This document shows, piece after piece, positions 25,801-36,250 of a stretch of DNA of 64,000 nt (the first letter of the stretch is position 1; the number at the start of each line of letters is the position of its first letter). Made by a program: the position numbers and the translations under genes. The stretch covers positions 7,086,156-7,150,155 of the forward strand of contig JADWOT020000008.1 in the NCBI GenBank assembly GCA_036345935.2, read 5' to 3'. Under the pieces are notes generated by a model, which worked only from the letters and a program-made list of their open reading frames with translations, was not told the origin of the DNA and ran no database searches. Origin of the DNA: Taenia hydatigena. Its lineage: Eukaryota; Platyhelminthes; Cestoda; Cyclophyllidea; Taeniidae.

Positions 25801-28800
25801 AGGGTTACTGTGACTTTAATGTGTTTTGTTCCTGAGTTATTTGTTCCACCCTCTCCACCTGGCAGTAACTCGTTCAAGCAATACCAGCTTACACGTTTCC
25901 TTGTCCTACGTCAGTGTAATGTTGGACGATGACGATGAAGTGCGCGATCGGGCCGCCTTCTACCACTACATTCTTTCCTCGGGCGATCGAGACCTCATGA
26001 AGGAGTACATACTGAACGACGATATTCGGTTAAACATGCAAGCCTTGGAGCGTGCTCTTCTTGCTTACACGCAGGCCTCGGAGGCGGAGCAAGCGCGACC
26101 TTTCGACCTCGCCGCCATTCCTCTCGAGGAGCCTCCATCAGAGAGCGTCTCCGATTTCGCTGCCATAGCGGACAGCTCTACTGTGGGTTTCTTTGAACCC
26201 GCCATCGGTATCGGCGCTGCCGCCGTCCCCGGTACTGCTACTAGTAAGGGTTTGTTCTCTTGAAAAAGTGCCTTTAAAAATCCCTCTTCCCCTTTAAATT
26301 GGCTTATGATTCAGCCAAAGTGATTTCTTTGCATTGTGGAGAACTCTTGAGAGCGTCTTAAGTGCACCGTTTTAATCTAAACTCACTCCATATTATGTTC
26401 ATCAGATGCAGTTTCTCGCTGAATCATCTCTGGTACCGATTTCGTGTTGTCTATTAGGGTCATTCCGAGGCTACGATGCTTACATGGGTTAAGATGCAAT
26501 GTCTTTCTTAAGGATAATCCGCATTCGTCTTCACTTTATTCAATATCAACGCTTCAGCCTCATTATTAACACTTTTCTAGTGAGGATAATCTCCCGTAGT
26601 TTTCTAGGGACTATCGCGCAATAACATTTAAGACATGGGTCGGAGATAAGAGGGAATTTCCGTCAAAATGCGTTGCACTAGAATAGATGTGATGTTAAGT
26701 GCAAACAAACCGGAACTCTAGGACGATTCTAAATCAAGTTTTGAGCGTGAAATAATATGATTTTGCTTGAATGCCCTTCTGCCAGGGCACTTTTGAATAT
26801 ATTTTTTATCCAACTGGATCACCACATCTTGGTGCATCATCGCTCTTCGTTTTTGTTTCTAGAATGGGCCTGTAAATTCCTCCAGTTTGCTGTTTTTAGC
26901 AAATCGTGGGTCGGTGAATGAGTCTACGATGAGCATCGCTAAGTCGTACTTGTGCGATTAAGAGTAAGGCTAATAGCCTAGGGAAATAGAGCTTTGCTTT
27001 AACCGATTGTAGAAACTTCCAGTTTTCTAATGCAACAGTTAAGCGGTCTAGGGAATGACTCCTCGGCATCTTCATTGTGGTATTCGGGTTGTTTAATAAC
27101 ATGGAAAGTCCAGAGGCTATGTGTAGTAAGTCCCAACCAAGTGTTATTTCCTTTAAACGGTTGGTGTTACTTTTTGTCTCTTAAGGGTTGGTTCAATTTG
27201 GAGCACAACATCTAAGGCGTACTTTCGTCCTCGTAAATTCAATTATTTTTGCAAGATTCCCTTAGAGAAAGCTACTTATTCACATGAGTTGTCTGTGGGT
27301 CCGTTGCGTTTTTGTCGCATGACACCAGTAAGATTTTGGCATGATTTGAAGAAATTTTTGGGAGATTCAAGGATGGGGAGCGGTTTGGTCTAAGCGCGCT
27401 CTGGGTTTGCAGATAACGCTACTTTTAAGAATAAAGTAGGTGTGAATTTTTGTACACAGTCGGAAATTTTAATGCCTATTCTATCGCTCCTCCTATCTGT
27501 GCAAAGGTGACGGTGCAAAGGTTGGGGTAGCAATGGACGCGGTGCTGGGCCCTGTAGGAGGCCTGGGAACGCGACGTCAGGATCGATTTGCAGAGGAGTT
27601 GGAAGCCATTCCCGAGATAAAGGCTCTTGGGCCCCTCTTCAAGTCCTCTAATGACTACGAACTCACCGACTCTGGTACGGAGTACGTCGTCACGTGCGTA
27701 ATTCACACCTTCCTCCACCACATTGTCCTTCAGGTAAGTCGTTGGTCCTCCAACGTGCTCAATTGCTCTTGAATTTACCTTGAAACGTGCCTGAAGAATC
27801 TGAAGTTATTTTCTTATCGTAGGCACCTAGGGCGATTTCTTGCTTGATTGCATTTTTTACCAAATTACTAAACAACCCTTCTATGGTTGTGGGGTTGCTT
27901 GCGGGTTTTGGTGCCAATTTGAGGCGGATGTTCTTCCATGATCTCACAACGCTTATTAGCTCATTTTCATCAACAGTCTTGTCATTTTCATACTAATATT
28001 CTCACTGCTTTTAAGCAATGTTTGAATTTAAAAAAGTGTCCATTACTTTGATTAAGGGTTGGTGTCATATCTTGCCATTTATCAGTTTATTAAAATGCAA
28101 TTTTATTTTTCCTTTTGATTAATCTTACCAAGTAGTGTTCGTTTCCTTTGCGCACTTCCGTTGGTCAGTTTACACCATTCCCCATGCATATCCCTTTATT
28201 TTATTATTGAGAACGATTTCTGTGCTTCACTAGTAGGATTTGTTCTACCAACTTGGTCTTCCCAAATATCTTTCCCCTTCATCTATACGCTACCACTACT
28301 TGCTCTACACTCATATCAAAGTGTTTTGCAATAAGTTTAATCTAGCGCAACGAATTTGGCGGAATGCTTTGGGTAAGCGGCCCTCTTCAACGTTATTGTA
28401 TTCGACGTTTTGCTTATCTGGAAATTGAAGATTTTTGCATCGAAATTAGTAGATAATATTTGTTTGTATGACGCCTGGACGTATCAACAAGGATGAAAAC
28501 CGTCGGAATGTCCACCCAAACAGCTGATCGCGCACGAAACTTCGAAGTGTCTATGCTGATGGGTGAGTGAGAAGATTGTGTTGGTTAAATCGGTTTGTCC
28601 ACCTCTTTTCTCAGTACGACGTGACGAATACGATGGAGGACCAGTTGTTGGAGGACGTCTATGTGGATGTAGAGGTGGCAGACGATGAGTTTGAAGTGCT
28701 TGATCGTCTGCCCATCAAGGCTCTGCCCTTCAACTCTCCCGCCCCGACATACATCATCGTCAAGCTACCCGAGGATGCCTCTCTCACCACCTCGTTCGCC

Positions 28801-31072
28801 AACACTCTACGGTTTGTCGTTAAGGACGTCAACGCTGCTGGACCCAATGATCCCGGTATCAGCGATGAGTATGCGGTGAGGTTTTCAAGTCTATTTAAGT
28901 TCCTATTGCTTATCATTACTGCTAATAACGCGTTTATGCTACATGGAGCGGGGTCTTGTTAATGATCTCCATTTGGATACTCGTGGGGCTATCGGATAGC
29001 CAATTTGTACCAATTTTTGTGCACACCTTTGCTCATTTAAGCATTGGCACCACACGCCCACGTTTTCATAACGAAAGCGTATAATGATGATCTAGACGCA
29101 TACTTTTTATCCATATGTGTAGGCTAAAATTCATTTATTGGAGATGATGGCGGAATTAGCTGCAAACTCGTGGCTTTTCTCATGTTGGGTTTATATTTTT
29201 GACTTCAGGGTTATGTACGTAAGGCTATAGAGTGGTGTGGCTACATGATTTTTAGGGTCGGCTATTGTCTGATATTTGAGGTCAGTTCTGATGTAGTTTT
29301 ACCACAGGAAATAGTGATGAAAATTATTTAACGAATAGGGAACGTACTTAAGGCTTAACGGGAGGGAAGGAGACTCTGACAATCGTAATTTTCTCACCAT
29401 TTGCGTTGGTGAAGAACGTCGCCCATTTATTGAGCAATGGGTCCTGTGCAATTAATGGTTAAAAGTGCTATAAACTCCAAATGGTGGCATTTAAAAACGA
29501 CGCAATGGAACAAACAGTAGAACTTTCTCTCCAACAACCATGACCAATCAGAACACTTCCAAGGGTCTGAGCGAGGTGAGAAGGGTTAGAAGTTGTCTGG
29601 ATCCTGCCTAGTCATGTCAACTGGAGAAGAGACATAAGGTTTATCTGAGGGTAAAGCCTCGTCTTTTTATGGGAATTGGCTCCGAATTTTAGCTGGAAGA
29701 ATTGACACTCCCCGTGGCAGTCCACATGCAACGCGTGACGAAGGCGAATTTTGCCGCTGCATGGGATGAATACGGTGACAATGGCGAGGCGGAGGAGACC
29801 TACTTCCTTACCAAATTTTCCACTCTCGATGGTATTTCCCCTTTGTCAATATTTTTCCGTGCTCATTGTTCTTTCTTTTGTTCCTTATCTACTGTTAGAT
29901 GGTTTGTGTTAACATTCACTGCAAATGAAATCCCCTACTTTTCTGTCTCGGAAATTTTTGATGGCCAAGTTGGCTTGCATTTTGATTAATTTTATTTGTA
30001 CTCTTGAAAATATTAGTTTATTGTTGGTAGTATGAGTGAATTCACTTCTTTTTGAGTTCAGCAGAGCAATTTTCCCACATTGCGATCGAATGTCTGATTC
30101 GAAGTATGCCATTAAGTGTTAGCTATTTCAGGTCTTTCAGCCTATTCAGAGCTAGCACGACTTCTCCCTCTATTTTTATTCCTATCCTCTGCATCCTGCT
30201 GATCCCCTTTTCTGTCAGCAAATTCACTTTTACCATAGATTCTCTTCCTTTGTTTTAAAGCAGCCCTTAATAATCCAGTTATCATGATATATTTGAAATG
30301 GATGCATTTAGCACATCTTTTCAATGATGATAATCTTGAAAGCCATATTGAAAGCGTATCTTTTACCATGACCAATAAGTTCTCTCTTGTGTTTGCAAAC
30401 AAATAATCTTTTTCCCCTATTCAACCCCTCAAGCACAAACAATAGACGAGCGGTGTTGGAAGTATGTAGATATAATATTATGTGAGCCCTACTTGAAGTA
30501 TCAAATTAAGGCGGAAGTGCTACTTGTCATCCCTGCAATTAATGGTAACAATGAATTATCGCTATGCAGTGAGAATTTTAAATCCTACGCGCTACTTTTT
30601 CACCACCTTCAACCTATTGAACACTATTGTGGTCTTGACTGGCCATTATTCTCTAACTAGCAAAGTAATGCCAAGGGTGACGGTAAATCTCGAACTAGTT
30701 TGGACTCTTCCTCTCTCCATGCGATTGGGTACCGGCTTACCACATTTTTCCTCCATGTATGGCATTTTGATGAATAAAGAATATGGTTCAATGATTTCCT
30801 GTTGCTGTATTGCAGAGATGGTGCGCGAGTTGGTGGCACATTTGGGCATGCAGGCGTGCGAACGCACGGATCAGGTGGGGTCGAGCGAGAAGGTGGCGCA
30901 CACCCTTCTGCTGGCCGGTGTCTTCCGCGGCGGCGTTAGCGTGCTCGCGCGCTGCAAACTGGCCAAGTCGCAACCCTCTGCTGGGCAGCCGGCGGCCGGT
31001 ATCAATCTCCAAATCACTGTCCGCTCCGCTGTTCCCGAAATCAACCAGGCCATCGCCGACTCGCTTAGTTAG
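22867..31072 (+). CDS. COPG: Coatomer subunit gamma (gamma-COP)
   Basis: Gamma-COP is a core subunit of the COPI coat that drives Golgi-to-ER and intra-Golgi transport. Exons are 22867..22906, 23224..23273, 23308..23388, 23425..23496, 23536..23691, 23763..24059, 24101..24141, 24209..24521, 24623..24875, 24972..25212, 25915..26243, 27507..27733, 28615..28875, about 29693..29831 and 30816..31072. They give 918 residues (human COPG1 is 874). The adaptin-like HEAT solenoid covers about residues 20-560, with [36 protein letters not shown] and CEFIEDC. The hinge is Ala- and Ser-rich. The appendage domain, from about 640, includes ALGPLFKSS and [12 protein letters not shown] and ends near the family's usual C-terminus. 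Introns in the N-terminal half include very short ones (34, 36, 39 and 41 bp). The exon 12 acceptor (27506) is one of several in-phase choices in a weakly conserved hinge. Confidence 0.96.
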
Positions 31073-32145
31073 ACTTCCACTCCCACCTCTACCACCCCTT
31101 ACTTCTGTCTTCGTGTTGGCTGTTTTTTGCGATTGAAGAGAATCACTTCTTTATACACAAAAACTTCTTTTAGTACCTTTGAGCTTGCTCTTCATTATTA
31201 AGGCGACAGTTTTTTTCCCAATTTGAGCAGTCAGGTTATTTGTTTTGGGCAGCATTTAAAATAACTAATTCCACTTCTTTTTCCAATTCAGCGATGCACA
31301 CCTGACTGTTTGATGGGTGTTTTAGACCACTAATTGCATGGGGTTGATTGCTTTTCAGTGATGCGACGAACTTTCAGGTGAGTTGACTTACTTTTCTTGC
31401 CTCCATTGCATTCCCGAATTTTAATTGGACGATTACATCGTTCGCGACCGTCGCCCTGAATGCTTTAGTAGAATAAACTCCTTAAAGGCCTGCAGATCAT
31501 ATGCCAACAAATGGGGCCGATGAATTGAGCGCATCTAGCATGACTTTTTTCTCAAATCAGGTAGGCTTAGGAGGGATCGCGGTAGCTTTCCACTGTTTCA
31601 AAGCTGATGTAGTTCGTCGTTGTGAGGGAGGAAAAGTACTCGAAGGTGAATGTGTGCGTTCCAGAAATAACTAATCGTTTGTAACTACTAAACACCCATC
31701 TGATTTTACCTGTAGCTGACTACTTTCCGTTAGTAGGATAAGTTGTACAGTCATCATTGCTACCAAGCCATTGGGGCAGCAAAGCAGCGTCATCAGCCAG
31801 ACCTCCGAATGGGTCCTCTTACGTTTCAAAGGTGGGATAATAAACACAAATTCGAATCTGGCGAGTAGTGGACAATTAGATCAGTGCAACCTGAAGGCCT
31901 CCATGCTGGCAGTATGTTGAAGTTAGGTAGAAATAATGTGATTGTTGGCCTGATCTACTGGTTGCATTCAAGCCGAATTATCGGTGAGCTTTGTCTGTTT
32001 GACGTGGTAGCATCCCATCAATGCTAGAATGGGAATTTCTACCCCACTGCTGGGCTTTTTTATGCATCCCAGACAAATCGATGGGAGTGTATTTAAATTT
32101 TGCAGGGGGTGAATTTTACGTGAGCATTAGAGTTGGTGGACCTGT
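31073..32145 (+). other. Intergenic region after COPG
   Basis: This holds the COPG 3' UTR and the 5' flank of the next plus-strand gene. No canonical AATAAA is seen close to the COPG stop. A TTTTGCAG acceptor-like site lies about 40 bases before the ATG at 32146, which would fit a spliced 5' leader. No gene is supported here. Confidence 0.5.
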
Positions 32146-33411
32146 ATGCTATCTGCGAGGAAATCTGACAACTCCATCCGTAAACCCAGGACGCGAATGC
32201 CTTCTAAGTATGTATCCACTACTCTAAACATCCCAGAATACGATGAAATGACTGCCAACCTTAGTGGACTGGGTGGAAGAGCAAACATCATCCGAGCATT
32301 TTGCCCACCTCCACTGACTGAGCTGTGTAAACGTCTCCGTGCTGTTGACGATGGCATTGTAAGGCTGTTGACACGCATAACGCATCAGCGTGCTGATGAA
32401 TGCGAATGTCCGGCATCCCGTGGCAAAAGACTGCTAAATGGGGACGATTTTGTGAAGCAAGAAAGGCCTAGAGCAAGAGACGAATACCCGCCCACCTTTC
32501 CAGAGCATCTAGACCACAGAGTACTGGAAGGTCTTAGCAACGAACTGGAGCAGGCCTCTCTTGCTGATTCCGAAGTCTCGAATGCAACAGAGTCATTCGC
32601 TGGCATGGCAAAAGTAAAGGACCTCGAAAATGCCATTTCAGTGAAGTCTCTAGACCACAGCAATTACAAGGAGATCAGTCAACAGTTATTGGCTCCTACA
32701 AGGGTTTTTGCACCAACATCTCCATTGCCGCTGAAAGGTGGAGTTCTGCCCAAAAAGCTCCTCAACCGGGCCGCTGCTGTGGCAACTTCTACAAACCTAC
32801 CTCGAGAAAGCACTAGATACACAAACCTGCCTTTTGGATTGGTTGTAGAGAATTTTGAAGCCATATTAATGCTCACATCGCATATCCAATCCGATTCCAT
32901 GCGAAAGACTGACGCTGTCAAGAATGCTGACATTCGTTTCGACCTACCGCACCCACTTTCTGATCTACGTGGAATGGACGTATTGGAGTACATTATGCGA
33001 TATTGTGTAGTCCAATCCACACTGAGCGCCTTATTGAAAGACCACTACCAATACGTCCAGCCGTGGCAGAAAAGCGTGCCAATCGAACTGTTGAGAGAGC
33101 ACGTGGACAAAGCCCACCTTCAAATGGTGCCTGCAGAAGAACTTGAGGAGTTTTTGGAGTACTTTGAGTTTGAACCCGGCTTCGTAATGACTGAGAAGGT
33201 CTACGTGAAAGCTCTGGCTCTGAGCATTCGACTCTATGGCCACTGCTTAAAAACTCTCCACAGTGGCTTTTGGATGTACCATGTGAGTCCTCTGGAGTGC
33301 ATCGACTTCAGACACCTCTCCAGACGATTGGTGGGCATTGAATTAAACCCACATTTAAATAAATTGCTCCAACGTCTAGGCCAAATTGCAGCAGACCAAT
33401 TCCAGCTCTAG
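32146..33411 (+). CDS. Uncharacterised intronless protein, member A of a paralog pair
   Basis: This is a single uninterrupted frame of 421 residues starting at an ATG. I do not recognise the family. Residues 60-80 (AVDDGIVRLLTRIT) and 232-413 align by eye with the opposite-strand neighbour at 33782-35257. Shared blocks are ADIRF near 261, the helical GMDVLEYI block near 276, and SPLECIDFRHLSRRLVGIELNP at 381-402. The middle, about 85-230, is unlike the neighbour and probably disordered. No signal peptide or membrane span is seen. Helix-rich residues 329-365 could be a degenerate EF-hand-like pair, but the loop lacks most ligands, so this is only a guess. The gene lies 370 bp from its paralog, tail to tail. 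The lack of introns contrasts with the other genes here. Confidence 0.8.
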   Translation: MLSARKSDNSIRKPRTRMPSKYVSTTLNIPEYDEMTANLSGLGGRANIIRAFCPPPLTELCKRLRAVDDGIVRLLTRITHQRADECECPASRGKRLLNGDDFVKQERPRARDEYPPTFPEHLDHRVLEGLSNELEQASLADSEVSNATESFAGMAKVKDLENAISVKSLDHSNYKEISQQLLAPTRVFAPTSPLPLKGGVLPKKLLNRAAAVATSTNLPRESTRYTNLPFGLVVENFEAILMLTSHIQSDSMRKTDAVKNADIRFDLPHPLSDLRGMDVLEYIMRYCVVQSTLSALLKDHYQYVQPWQKSVPIELLREHVDKAHLQMVPAEELEEFLEYFEFEPGFVMTEKVYVKALALSIRLYGHCLKTLHSGFWMYHVSPLECIDFRHLSRRLVGIELNPHLNKLLQRLGQIAADQFQL

Positions 33412-33781
33412 AAAAGGTCTTTACCATCGCAGAACAAGGATTGGGAAGTTGGCGTAAGAACTTAGCATTTAGGCTTATTTTTACCTCATCCTGAGGGCTT
33501 TTCTATGCATCTACTAGGTAAATACAATATTTTGTTTTTGACCGATGTTTTAATTTTATTTTGAAAAAACGTGTTTGGTGCTTTGTTAGGGAACGTATTA
33601 ATAATTATTGGAAGCCAAGTTGCATTTCAGGCTTGGTATGCGAAATTCCACATTGCAAGAGTTTGCCCAGCATCTAAGCCTGAATGCCTCCGGATGGAGG
33701 CCTTGTTATAGCATCAATTTAAATTTCATTACGGGGACATTTTAACGTGGTAGTTTTACAGAGTGCATCTAAAAATTTGAA
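33412..33781. other. Convergent 3' spacer between the paralogs
   Basis: These 370 bases lie between the two stop codons. They are A+T-rich and carry a minus-strand AATAAA for the right-hand gene. No canonical plus-strand AATAAA is seen, so the two 3' UTRs may overlap. Confidence 0.6.
33555..33560 (-). terminator. Poly(A) signal AATAAA, minus strand
   Basis: Plus-strand TTTATT reads as AATAAA on the minus strand, about 220 bases past the stop of the gene ending at 33782. Confidence 0.5.
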
Positions 33782-35257
33782 CTAGTGACGAGCGAATCGG
33801 AGAGTAGGACGCATTTTAGCGGTTCCATATTTTTGAATGGAGCGCCTGGCTCTTCTGACGAGTTGCTCAACTGGGTTTTCGGTGGATCGACGAATGTAGG
33901 GTACAACCTGAAAGTCCTTTAATTGAGAGTTTGTTTGATGCTCAAGTTTCTCCAACAACTGTTTGAGTGTGGGATTAATCTCAAGACCAGCTAGTCGCCG
34001 CGACAACTGCCAAAAGTCCAAACGTTCCAAAGGTCCAGCCTGAAATTTCCACTTTTCTGCTTCCTCTATTGAAATTTCATCATCCTCGTTGCTTGGTCTA
34101 ACCACTGGGACAAAGAGACGCTCAAAGAGTCCTAAACACTTGCAGAATGTGCTCATTTTAAGTGCATAATCTTCGGACAGATCTAGGAGGCTAATCAGAT
34201 CATTCAAACTGTTTTCCGTAAGGGTGGTCGGCATTAGTCTCAAAGCTGCCTCCCTCAGTGATGATACGTTAATAACCGCCTGCTTCACTCGTGAGTACAA
34301 CGCTTCGTAAATGACTATCCTGTGGTTGGAAATTTCACAATTTGCCTCCAAATAATCAACCACACTTAGACCCTCCAAAGCGTGTAAATCAGTTGGAACG
34401 GAGAAGCGTATTTCGGAGTCGGCGATGTTTTTAGCAATGACACTACGCTTTGAGAGTTGATCATGAATCCACTTTTTCCAGGCAAAAGCAGCTACGCCGA
34501 TGGTGTCTTCCACGTCCATTCGAAAGATCCATCGAGCGTTGGTTTTTGGTACACTCTGTAACGGCAACACCGAACTCAGCCTGCAATCCTTGGCTCGATA
34601 ACGCACTCTCTCTATTGGTTTCTTGTAAAAAAATTTCTCCAAATTGGTTGTGCCTTTACGCACCATTTCTCGCAGTTGTGTACTCAGGTTAGAAAGTCCT
34701 AATAATCTTTCATCAAATAATGCAGTCATGAAACGGGACCGTGGTTTTTTAATGGGTGGTGTTTCAGAACTCTCGGAGAGTAATTTAGGCGAATTCGATT
34801 TGATGGGCTCAACGTCCTTTTCTTCCTTCTTCTCCTGCAAAATTTGTTCATTCTGAGGGCCTGACATTAAATACGGGTTTTTTAATGGGACTGCACATCC
34901 CTTGAATGCAATCCAGGGCCTAGAGGTGGTCGAGTGATATCTGTGTCTATTTGCACTGGATGCAACCTCCTTTAGGAGGACACGTGCCCACTCCAGATTT
35001 ATGTTTTTCAAACCTACAAAGCGGGTAACTTCCTCCATTATAAGTCGTAGGATGTCTTGATCAAGTGCTCTACTCTGAATTGCCAATGTTGACGGAAGCG
35101 GTGGCAGGAAAGTGACTCGCTCCTCCACTGTTTCCTCACGTATGTCCCCGTGCAGCAGATGCTCCTTTGTAGACGAGGAAAAGAGGAACTTGGAGCGCTT
35201 ACTCACCCTGGGGACGCGTTCCCTTCTGGATGGTTTTTTCCACCCTTTCTTATCCAT
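33782..35257 (-). CDS. Uncharacterised intronless protein, member B of a paralog pair
   Basis: This is a single frame of 491 residues from an ATG at 35257. The N-terminus is strongly basic (KKGWKKPSRRERVPRVSKRSK). Residues 65-80 (ALDQDILRLIMEEVT) and 247-440 align with the plus-strand gene at 32146-33411. The diagnostic block is AGPLERLDFWQLSRRLAGLEIN at 407-428, where the paralog has a near match. Residues 351-380 (LNDLISLLDLSEDYALKMST) fit a degenerate EF-hand: acidic or Ser residues occupy loop positions 1, 3 and 5, but the Gly and final Glu are missing. The C-terminus adds a basic tail (RRARRSIQKYG). No membrane span or known enzyme motif is seen, and the function is unknown. Confidence 0.8.
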   Translation of the reverse strand: MDKKGWKKPSRRERVPRVSKRSKFLFSSSTKEHLLHGDIREETVEERVTFLPPLPSTLAIQSRALDQDILRLIMEEVTRFVGLKNINLEWARVLLKEVASSANRHRYHSTTSRPWIAFKGCAVPLKNPYLMSGPQNEQILQEKKEEKDVEPIKSNSPKLLSESSETPPIKKPRSRFMTALFDERLLGLSNLSTQLREMVRKGTTNLEKFFYKKPIERVRYRAKDCRLSSVLPLQSVPKTNARWIFRMDVEDTIGVAAFAWKKWIHDQLSKRSVIAKNIADSEIRFSVPTDLHALEGLSVVDYLEANCEISNHRIVIYEALYSRVKQAVINVSSLREAALRLMPTTLTENSLNDLISLLDLSEDYALKMSTFCKCLGLFERLFVPVVRPSNEDDEISIEEAEKWKFQAGPLERLDFWQLSRRLAGLEINPTLKQLLEKLEHQTNSQLKDFQVVPYIRRSTENPVEQLVRRARRSIQKYGTAKMRPTLRFARH

Positions 35258-36250
35258 GTTGGTACACTCTTCTTCTTCTCAGTTGGCTCCAATTGACCTC
35301 TGCATTCGCGAGTCATCTAGCTGTCCTTGAGATCCGAATCAATACTTTTGAGTTGGCAAAAGGTCATCCTACTGCTGACCCATATGAGTAAGCACAGGTA
35401 CGCAAAAAACCCTCATTTTTTCAGTAAATAAAGGTTGTGTAACAAGTGTCTCGCAATAATGTTGTCGGGGTAGTCGCCAATGCACTATACTGGAAAAAAA
35501 TACGGCATTAGCCCCACATTTATTAATATTTTACACCGTAAAACCAAAAGTACTCCACATGGAACCAGCTAATTGCTTAGTTTTTGAAGAAATTAAAGTC
35601 GCTAGAGTCTAAATTTAATAACATTCCTGCTGAATTTTGAGTTCCGAATGCAAAATACGCTCTCGGCATGTCTTCTGTGGACCGCAGTTTCTGCCGATGA
35701 TTTGCAGGGCTGCTCGTACCTCGGTAAAAACAAAAAACGCCTAAAAATGCACCTTTTGTATTATGGAGTACTTCACATGCTTATTCCCTTATGTGGCCAA
35801 TTTAGATTTTCACTGAAAACACTAAATAGATTTTTCACACTTTCTATAGTCTTGCCATCTTAAAATATTTGCCGGCCTTTTTTTTAATTTTCAAGCATTT
35901 TGAAACCTCCCTCTGACAAAGAAGCAAATGAAAATCACATTCGAGTATGCAGGTGTCATCTTGTCCCTCTTTAATAAATTAATGTTGATTGGTTGTGGGA
36001 TCAGAGTGGATATAGGGGAAGGAGAAGAGGATGGGCTAGGGCTGATAAGAGGTGACATCAGTAATAAAGAGGAGATATGGATGCATTGTACTGCGTTGTT
36101 GTGTCGATGTGTCTTACTCTTTTGCAGTCTTTGTACACAGCTGAGTATGCGGTATTTGCCTACGCGTGTGGCATGCCACGAGATGACTCGGATGTCAGAA
36201 GGACGAGTTAGGTTCAGGGGCTGATCATGAGACTTTTGTACAGATTGCTT
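35258..36250. other. Spacer between paralog B and the kinesin gene
   Basis: This is the 3' flank of the KIF26-like gene and the 5' flank of paralog B, both on the minus strand. A minus-strand AATAAA is read at 35519-35524, about 730 bases past the kinesin stop, and could end its transcript. Only short unsupported open frames occur. Confidence 0.45.

Noticed and set aside
30524..30815. Extension of the last COPG exon upstream along its open frame
   Set aside because: The family sequence resumes exactly after the TGTATTGCAG acceptor at 30815, and the upstream translation has no COPG similarity.
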